Below are positions 44,564 through 49,964 of a stretch of 49,964 nt of DNA, piece by piece. Origin of the DNA: Deltaproteobacteria bacterium (GTDB taxonomy: Bacteria > Desulfobacterota > Desulfobacteria > Desulfobacterales > JAUWMJ01); NCBI GenBank assembly GCA_030638575.1, contig DAOWEJ010000108.1, forward strand, positions 1 to 49,964, read 5' to 3'. The position numbers were made by a program, and so were the translations under genes. The notes under the pieces were generated by a model. That model ran no database searches, was not told the origin of the DNA, and worked only from the letters and a program-made list of their open reading frames with translations. Numbering within the stretch: the stretch's first letter is position 1; each line of letters begins with the position of its first letter.

Positions 44564-47242
44564 ATGCGAAAAAGAATATACACTTTATCCGCCTGGAAAG
44601 TCATAATATTTTTCTTTTTATTCTTCCTTTCTTTCCAGACTTTATGCTTTGCGGCCGATATTACGCTCCGATGGGATGCGAATACCGAGACTGACCTCGC
44701 GGGTTATAAACTCTATTATAAAATCGATTCATCCGGCCCCCCTTACGAAGGTACTGGTGCTGACCAAGGCCCTTCGCCCGTAGATATACCATTAAGCAAT
44801 CTTAGTGATCCGAACAACCCTGAATTAACAATTACCGGATTAGACGCCGGCAACATATATTTTCTTGTCCTTACCGCATATGATACCGAAGGAAACGAAA
44901 GTGGTTATTCAAATGAGGTGTCGACCTTTTATATTTCTTCGCCTCAGAACGGTTTCTGTGTCAACTATGCCGACCATACGTCATTTAACGTATCAGGGCG
45001 AGGAACTGCCGGAGCTGTTGTGGAAATTTATTCAGATAGCACATTATTGGGGACAACTACAGCAAATGAAGACGGAAGCTGGTCACAAAATGTTGACTTT
45101 ACGCCCGTCAGTGAAGGGGCTGTAAACTTAAATGCTAAAATAAATACAGTGACTTCAAATACCGTCCCAGGAACGCTCGATATTTCCGCACCTCAGGTCA
45201 GCTCGACTCCCACAGTAACTGAAATAACCGACACCACAGCAGTTATTGAATGGACGACAAGCGAACCGGGGTCCAGTCTGGTCCAGTATGGTACAGCCAG
45301 CAGCGGTTGGGGAAGTTACACATTAAGCCAAAATATTGACAATTTGACGTCAAATCATAGCATAACATTAACCGGACTTTCGGAAAACACCACATATTTT
45401 TTTCGTGTAGGATCCACAGATGCCTGTGGTAACGGCCCTGATCAAATCCCAAATACCACAAACCCTTCTGCCGAGGACACTTTTAGCACCCTCCAGTCAT
45501 ATCCTCCATCAATAGTAGAGTTTCCCGCTATTGATTTTGATAATAATACTATAACTATCACCTTCAACAAACCGAATATGCAAAATGCAACCATTGAGGC
45601 AAATTACAGTTTCAGCCCTTCCCTTAATTTTATCACCCCAGGAGGGTCTGATGATATTATCAATACAGGCGGAAGTACATATCGTCTTTCTATGACCTCC
45701 ATTCCACATAACACCGTTTTAATATTAACGGTAAGCAGCATTACAGACTCCGACGGTAATCCGGTGACACCCAGCTCCATCAGGATCAACGACAATGACA
45801 ATGATGACATGGCTGATGACTGGGAAGTCGATAACGGCCTAGACCCGTATGTTGATGACAGAACTCAAGACCTGGACGGCGACGGGTACACGAATTACCA
45901 GGAGTATCAGTGCGGTACAGATCCCGGTGACGGGGCTTCAATACCTTTTGAAATAATAGAGACTCTGCCACATCATAATTCCGGAATCACTGATTCCTGG
46001 CGTGTACCGAACAATTCCTCCTTTGCTGTGTTTATAGATTCTGCTAATGGAATTAATATAAATCAAGACAGCATCAATTTTATCATTGATGACGGTAACC
46101 AGGTTTATGAACGGAACTTAAGTTCCGATACAGTCCGTGTAGTTAAACTATCCGATGATGATGATTCCCAGGTTACCCTTCTCTGGGCTGTTTACGACCG
46201 TTCTCAGGATACTTATGAAAATTATGAATTTGATGCGAACGTCAACATTCAAATTGACGCCTATGACACATACGGCAACTGGATGAACCAGGCAAGTTAT
46301 GATTTTAATGTTGAATCCGAAACAGAGCATAATGAAGCCAATGATCCGGCCAATCTGCCGGATACCGGGCCTGTTGATCCTGAGGATCCCGCTCTCGGCG
46401 GAGTTTATGATACAGGTATCCTGGTAAACAGCGGCGATCTTGAAGGTGCCATGATTGTTTATAACAGCTCTGAACCGGTTCCTCCCGCGTTTGGACCTGT
46501 CGATGAAATTCCAGTAATCGATTTGCCTGGCGTTGAATCGGTTGGAATGCCCATGCATTTCCAGCCACCCACGGTGTATGATACGCCGGTCAAAGTTTTC
46601 ATCCCATGCCCGGGATATACTGATGTTAGCGGCCTTAGTGTATATTATTACAATGGCACCAACAGTGTATTGGCTTGTGATGCTGACGGTATTGTCCAGC
46701 CGGCAGGTGAAGGCTGGATGGTTCCGGGTTCCAGGGTAAATCACAATGATGTAAGTCTATCCTATATAGAAATCAAGGTATATCACTTTTCCGGAGTTCA
46801 AGCAGCAACATCCCTGCCTTCCGGCGGTTCATCGTCAGGAAGTGGAGATGACGGTGACGGTGGTGGCGGTTGTTTTATCGCTACCGCTGCTTTTGGCTCA
46901 GAAACTGAAAAGCATGTACAAATCCTCTGTGAATTTCGAGACCGACGTCTTTTGCCTAATAGTATCGGCAGGAAAATCGTAGATCTATATTACAGGAATT
47001 CCCCGCCGATAGCCGATTATTTGCGCAAACATCCTGGTCCGAGGAAGGTTGTAAGGTATGCGTTGATCCCGGTAACCATACTGGCCTATATGACACTCTT
47101 TGATCAAACGCTTCTTTTACTGCTTACTATCACTTTAATACTTATTTCCGTGATGTACATCGCAAGGTGTATTTTCATTCGTCTTGAATCGATTGACAGG
47201 AAAAATGATGATACATTTTTCCTGACTAAGGGTCTGCCATGA
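44564..47242 (+). CDS. Secreted fibronectin-type protein with CFI-box C-terminus
   Basis: 892 residues from the ATG at 44564 (site AAGAGGT); a TTG at 44543 would add seven. A signal peptide ends near residue 31 (QTLCFA). Then come: fibronectin type III (about 31-125), an Ig-like module (about 130-200, [20 protein letters not shown]), a second fibronectin III (about 205-310), more Ig-like sequence, and an Asp-rich calcium-binding TSP3-like stretch (about 415-460, [23 protein letters not shown]). A Ser/Gly/Asp linker leads to [18 protein letters not shown], the CFI-box-CTERM motif, and one or two membrane segments. CFI-box tails occur on surface proteins and are thought to be processing or anchoring signals. 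Likely an adhesion or matrix protein. Confidence 0.85.
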   Translation: MRKRIYTLSAWKVIIFFFLFFLSFQTLCFAADITLRWDANTETDLAGYKLYYKIDSSGPPYEGTGADQGPSPVDIPLSNLSDPNNPELTITGLDAGNIYFLVLTAYDTEGNESGYSNEVSTFYISSPQNGFCVNYADHTSFNVSGRGTAGAVVEIYSDSTLLGTTTANEDGSWSQNVDFTPVSEGAVNLNAKINTVTSNTVPGTLDISAPQVSSTPTVTEITDTTAVIEWTTSEPGSSLVQYGTASSGWGSYTLSQNIDNLTSNHSITLTGLSENTTYFFRVGSTDACGNGPDQIPNTTNPSAEDTFSTLQSYPPSIVEFPAIDFDNNTITITFNKPNMQNATIEANYSFSPSLNFITPGGSDDIINTGGSTYRLSMTSIPHNTVLILTVSSITDSDGNPVTPSSIRINDNDNDDMADDWEVDNGLDPYVDDRTQDLDGDGYTNYQEYQCGTDPGDGASIPFEIIETLPHHNSGITDSWRVPNNSSFAVFIDSANGININQDSINFIIDDGNQVYERNLSSDTVRVVKLSDDDDSQVTLLWAVYDRSQDTYENYEFDANVNIQIDAYDTYGNWMNQASYDFNVESETEHNEANDPANLPDTGPVDPEDPALGGVYDTGILVNSGDLEGAMIVYNSSEPVPPAFGPVDEIPVIDLPGVESVGMPMHFQPPTVYDTPVKVFIPCPGYTDVSGLSVYYYNGTNSVLACDADGIVQPAGEGWMVPGSRVNHNDVSLSYIEIKVYHFSGVQAATSLPSGGSSSGSGDDGDGGGGCFIATAAFGSETEKHVQILCEFRDRRLLPNSIGRKIVDLYYRNSPPIADYLRKHPGPRKVVRYALIPVTILAYMTLFDQTLLLLLTITLILISVMYIARCIFIRLESIDRKNDDTFFLTKGLP

Positions 47243-47280
47243 TAGCTATTATCTGCAAAATAACCCTATGGTAACCTGTT

Positions 47281-47652
47281 ATGCAAACCATCCTGGTCAT
47301 TGACGATGACAAGATGATATTAAATGTGATAGAACTCGCATTAACTAAAGCCGGGTATTATGTTGAAACAGCTGAAAGTGGGAATGAAGGGATTCAAAAA
47401 TTCGATGACGGATTTTTTGATCTGGTTATAACAGATATTATCATGCCTGATATAGATGGCAATGAAGTTGCAAAATACATACGTAATTCTTTCAAAAAAT
47501 TTACCCCGGTTATAGGCATTTCCGGAGTGTCGTCGGTCCATGAGGCCGTCGATTTTAATGTTTTCCTTTCCAAACCCTTCTCAATGAAAACCCTTCTCTA
47601 TTTTGTTGCCAATCTGCTATCTGTTGTTTCAAGTTCAGTGGCTTGTTTATGA
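47281..47652 (+). CDS. Stand-alone response-regulator receiver domain
   Basis: A 123-residue CheY-like protein with no output domain. The phosphorylation pocket is intact: Asp8/Asp9, the phospho-accepting Asp52 (ITDIIMPDIDG), Ser81 at the switch position and Lys98 (LSKPF). It starts 38 bases after the CFI-box protein and is probably cotranscribed. It would relay a phosphate from an unseen histidine kinase; the partner could be the neighbouring sigma-54 activator's circuit, but that is only proximity. Confidence 0.92.
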   Translation: MQTILVIDDDKMILNVIELALTKAGYYVETAESGNEGIQKFDDGFFDLVITDIIMPDIDGNEVAKYIRNSFKKFTPVIGISGVSSVHEAVDFNVFLSKPFSMKTLLYFVANLLSVVSSSVACL

Positions 47653-47680
47653 AATTATAATTGCTGGTATTATTAAATCC

Positions 47681-47706
47681 ATTCATAAATGAATTCATTT
47701 ATGAAT
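47681..47706. promoter_or_regulatory. Perfect 26-bp palindrome at a promoter
   Basis: ATTCATAAATGAA is followed by its exact reverse complement TTCATTTATGAAT. Its last base is the first base of the -35 hexamer TTGACA of a good promoter, so a protein bound here could control that promoter. Confidence 0.6.
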
Positions 47707-47734
47707 TGACAACTCCCCTCTCTGTGCATATACT
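47706..47734 (+). promoter_or_regulatory. Strong sigma-70 promoter
   Basis: Consensus TTGACA (47706-47711), a 17-base spacer and TATACT (47729-47734). The next gene downstream is the GAF/sigma-54 activator at 48041; the 180-base inverted-repeat element would lie in its leader. Confidence 0.55.
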
Positions 47735-47790
47735 TCACCCCGTTTAAAAATCTTTATAATTCATATCTGTATCCATTTTATTGACTATAC

Positions 47791-47970
47791 AGTCCAAAGT
47801 TCTATCATTCCTGCGGAAGCAGGAATCCATAAACCCTTTCCCCGATCAATTTGAGGATAAGAATTTTTCTGGATTCCAGCCGCAGTTTATCCCGTGGGCG
47901 GGGCGGGAATGATAGTTTGGCTGATATGATATTTCTTTAAATTTCATAGAGTTAGAAAGAACTTTGGACT
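47791..47970. mobile_element. MITE-like element with AGTCCAAAGTTCT ends
   Basis: Ends AGTCCAAAGTTCT and AGAACTTTGGACT are perfect 13-bp inverted repeats 180 bases apart. Inside, ATCATTCCTGCGGAAGCAGG and GGGAATGATAG form a nested pair, with TGGATTCC/GGAATCCA also pairing. The ATCATTCC...GGAATCCA core is a type of palindrome common in many bacterial genomes. No reading frame. Confidence 0.75.
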
Positions 47971-48040
47971 CTCAAGTTGTTGATAAGAATTCTTTTTTTC
48001 ATCAACTTCATAAAGTTTCTGGTAATTTATCGGACAACAT

Positions 48041-49537
48041 ATGTATAAAAAAACGTTAAATCCTTATACTCCAATAGATCGTTTAAAAGAAATATCTACG
48101 TGGGTCTCTTCTGTGCAGGACCTTGATCAACTCCTTGAGCTCATCATAGAAACAGCCACACGGATGATGGATGCCAAAGCCAGTTCTCTGCTTCTTGTCG
48201 ACAAAAAAACCAACAAGCTCTATTTTAAGGTGACAACCGGTGAAAAAAAAGTTGACATCAAAAAGTTTGAAATCGACATGGGACAGGGAATTGCAGGTTA
48301 TGTTGCTGAAAAAGGCGAACCCCTTCTTATCCCCGATGTCAGTTCGGATCCGCGCTGGTACAGAGAAATCAGCGATTCAATAGGCTTTACAACAAGTTCC
48401 ATTGCCTGTGTACCCATGAAGATAAAAGGCCAAACAATAGGTGTCGTTGAAATCATTGACAAAGTAACAGGAGATCCGATTCAAAATGAGGATTTAAAAA
48501 TATTATCGGTATTTGCCGATCTGGCGGCCCTGGCTATCGGTAATGCCAGAAAAATTGCAAATAATAAAAGAGAAATAAAGGACCTTAAAAAAGAACTAGA
48601 GCTCAAATATGAAATTGTTGGGGAAAGCAAAACCTTAACTAAGGTAATATTCGATGCTGTTAAGGTGGCAAATTCAAAAGCAAGCACCCTTATTTTAGGA
48701 GAAAGCGGAACCGGTAAGGAGTTACTGGCCCGGTTAATTCATCGTTCAGGCTCCAGGAAAAATCAGCCGATGATTGTCTTAAATTGTGCGGCTCTTCCTG
48801 AAACATTGCTGGAAGATGAGCTTTTCGGACATGAAAAAGGAGCCTTCACCGGGGCTGTGGGCAGAAAGATCGGAAAATTTGAACTGGCAGATGGAGGTAC
48901 GATATTTCTTGATGAAATAGGAGAGATGAGCCCCGGAATGCAGGCAAAGCTTCTCCGTATTCTTCAGGAAGGTGTTTTCTATAGGGTAGGCGGCAACAAA
49001 TCGATTCCCGTTGACGTTAGGGTCATATCAGCCACGAACAAAAACATTACCGAGGAGGTTTATGAAGGAAGATTTAGAGAAGATTTATTCTACCGTTTAA
49101 ATGTTGTTGAGATTCACATGCCCCCTTTGCGGGAAAGAATGGAGGACATCCCCTTGCTTGCCCAATATTTTTTGGATGTCTTCAAAAAGGAAAGAGGTCT
49201 TTCAAATTTGACTATTTCAAAAAAGGCCATGGATTATATGCTATTATATGACTGGCCGGGAAATGTCAGGGAAATGAAAAACGCCCTTGAACGTGCGGTA
49301 GTTATGGGTAATGGCATTGAAATTTTGCCGGAAGACCTTCCCAATCTTTCTTCAAATCCCAAATACCCGGGTTTAGAGGTAGGTTTGACTCTCAAAGAGG
49401 CTATAGACAGCTTCAAGAAAGAGTTCATAACTTTAAACCTCAAACATACCGGAGGAAATAGAAGTATGGCTGCAAAAAGCATGAGTATCCAGAGAACCTA
49501 CCTTTCTCGCCTTATATCAAAATACAATCTCTATTGA
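48041..49537 (+). CDS. GAF-domain sigma-54 transcriptional activator
   Basis: A 498-residue enhancer-binding protein. A GAF sensor (about 25-170) replaces the receiver of NtrC-type proteins; a coiled linker (about 172-192) joins the AAA+ domain: Walker A GESGTGKE (220-227), the sigma-54 contact loop GAFTGA (267-272) and Walker B GGTIFLDE (285-292). A Fis-type helix-turn-helix closes the protein (about 455-498, GGNRSMAAKSMSIQRTYLSR). It should switch on sigma-54 promoters in response to a small ligand bound by GAF. The -24/-12 candidate at 44469 is a possible target. Confidence 0.95.
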   Translation: MYKKTLNPYTPIDRLKEISTWVSSVQDLDQLLELIIETATRMMDAKASSLLLVDKKTNKLYFKVTTGEKKVDIKKFEIDMGQGIAGYVAEKGEPLLIPDVSSDPRWYREISDSIGFTTSSIACVPMKIKGQTIGVVEIIDKVTGDPIQNEDLKILSVFADLAALAIGNARKIANNKREIKDLKKELELKYEIVGESKTLTKVIFDAVKVANSKASTLILGESGTGKELLARLIHRSGSRKNQPMIVLNCAALPETLLEDELFGHEKGAFTGAVGRKIGKFELADGGTIFLDEIGEMSPGMQAKLLRILQEGVFYRVGGNKSIPVDVRVISATNKNITEEVYEGRFREDLFYRLNVVEIHMPPLRERMEDIPLLAQYFLDVFKKERGLSNLTISKKAMDYMLLYDWPGNVREMKNALERAVVMGNGIEILPEDLPNLSSNPKYPGLEVGLTLKEAIDSFKKEFITLNLKHTGGNRSMAAKSMSIQRTYLSRLISKYNLY

Positions 49538-49541
49538 ATTT

Positions 49542-49569
49542 GATGAATTCGTAAAAAGCCGAATTCATC
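49542..49569. repeat. Hairpin GATGAATTCG after the activator gene
   Basis: GATGAATTCG and CGAATTCATC are perfect 10-base arms around an 8-base loop (TAAAAAGC). Only five bases after the activator stop. No U-run follows. The same CGTAAAAAG core appears at 38362 and 8533. Confidence 0.6.
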
Positions 49570-49604
49570 CAGGCTTTATCAAAAAATATTTCATTTGGCG
49601 GGAG

Positions 49605-49652
49605 GCAGATAAGCGCAGACTTCGAAAGGGGGCGTTTTGAAACTATCTCATG
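49605..49652. mobile_element. Fragment of MITE family 1 end
   Basis: CGAAAGGGGGCGTTTTGAAA and a diverged ACTATCTCA match the GCAAAAGGGGGCGTTTTGCA...GGTCTCA end of the 27086-27227 copy. The other end is missing. The next gene's ribosome site and start codon fall within it. Confidence 0.5.
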
Positions 49653-49964
49653 TTACTATTATAACCATTATATCGGCTATTATCATCACCGGGTGTTCAG
49701 GATATGGGAAACTCGTAATTGAGTCAAAAAATGAAGCTGAGGTTACCATTGAGGAACTGATAAAAATTTCGGATGATTATGATATTCACTATTTCGGTCA
49801 TGGTGAAAAATTTGTATCGGGTATCATTTTTGATCCTAAAAAAGACAATAAGAAGCTCCTGCCGGGTGATATGTGGGTGAAAATAAATGAACAGACAACG
49901 ATTTCAGATATCGTCAAAAGGATTAAGGGTAGTGACTTCCCGGGATTCATCCCAACTCTTTACA
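49637..49964 (+). CDS. Lipoprotein, N-terminal fragment
   Basis: An open frame runs off the window. From the TTG at 49637 it reads about 109 residues: a signal with a lipobox (SAIIITGC, Cys21), then a soluble domain starting SGYGKLVIES. The ribosome site AAAGGGGG lies 7-8 bases before the TTG; both appear to come from the MITE end fragment. I do not recognise the soluble domain. A lipid-anchored periplasmic protein is likely. Confidence 0.65.
   Translation, partial: MKLSHVTIITIISAIIITGCSGYGKLVIESKNEAEVTIEELIKISDDYDIHYFGHGEKFVSGIIFDPKKDNKKLLPGDMWVKINEQTTISDIVKRIKGSDFPGFIPTLY

Overview
The window looks like part of a chromosome from a sulfate-reducing Desulfobacterota bacterium, probably Desulfobacterales. 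The main reasons are the paired radical-SAM enzymes AhbC and AhbD beside hemB, which make heme from siroheme as sulfate reducers do, a long pyrophosphate-type phosphofructokinase, the gene neighbourhoods, and intergenic spaces crowded with short inverted-repeat elements. This placement is inferred from gene content; no 16S or marker comparison was possible.

Layout. 1-2.24 kb: the 3' end of a SHOCT-domain gene, an HD-domain phosphohydrolase and a very divergent RtcB-like protein, the last two on the minus strand. 2.7-9.4 kb (plus): a ClpX-like AAA+ protein without a zinc finger, ahbC, hemB, ahbD and a CBS-ACT protein, separated by palindromic elements. 9.6-12 kb: a small ORF, an array of mini-hairpins, and the phosphofructokinase (minus). 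12.3-15.3 kb (plus): a 50-residue zinc-ribbon protein and a polar amino-acid ABC transporter (binding protein, permease, ATPase). 15.9-21.1 kb (plus): smc, ftsY and an HU gene with its own promoter and terminator. 21.1-26.8 kb (minus): acylphosphatase, a divergent NAD-dependent DNA ligase, a nucleoside phosphorylase, a small unknown gene, a GT4 glycosyltransferase and a GH130 enzyme. 27.2-28.6 kb (plus): a divergent phosphoglycerate kinase. 28.6-42 kb (minus): a long housekeeping run reading mfd, a SurA-N lipoprotein, a SurA-like isomerase, a RodZ-like protein, mgtE, recO, a GHMP sugar kinase, glyQ and glyS. 42.0 kb: tRNA-Thr(CGT) with a terminator and a broken DNA-binding gene behind it. 42.7-50 kb: a SPOR/beta-barrel outer-membrane protein (minus), then (plus) a large fibronectin-type secreted protein with a CFI-box C-terminus, a lone receiver domain, a GAF/sigma-54 activator and the start of a lipoprotein.

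How the genes connect. AhbC, HemB and AhbD belong to one tetrapyrrole route (early step plus the two last steps). The mfd-to-glyS run combines DNA repair, periplasmic folding, cell shape, magnesium uptake and translation. The right end may be a regulatory module: a well-spaced -24/-12 promoter precedes the secreted CFI-box protein, and a sigma-54 activator and a receiver domain lie just downstream.

The most distinctive features are (i) several families of short mobile-looking inverted-repeat elements, one with clear target-site duplications and one apparently supplying a ribosome site and start codon to a gene, (ii) the divergent RtcB-like protein that keeps the guanylylation histidine, (iii) the array of hairpins whose stems vary while the linkers are conserved, and (iv) divergent paralogue-like versions of ClpX, PGK and LigA. 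No CRISPR array, rRNA, intact transposase or prophage was seen.
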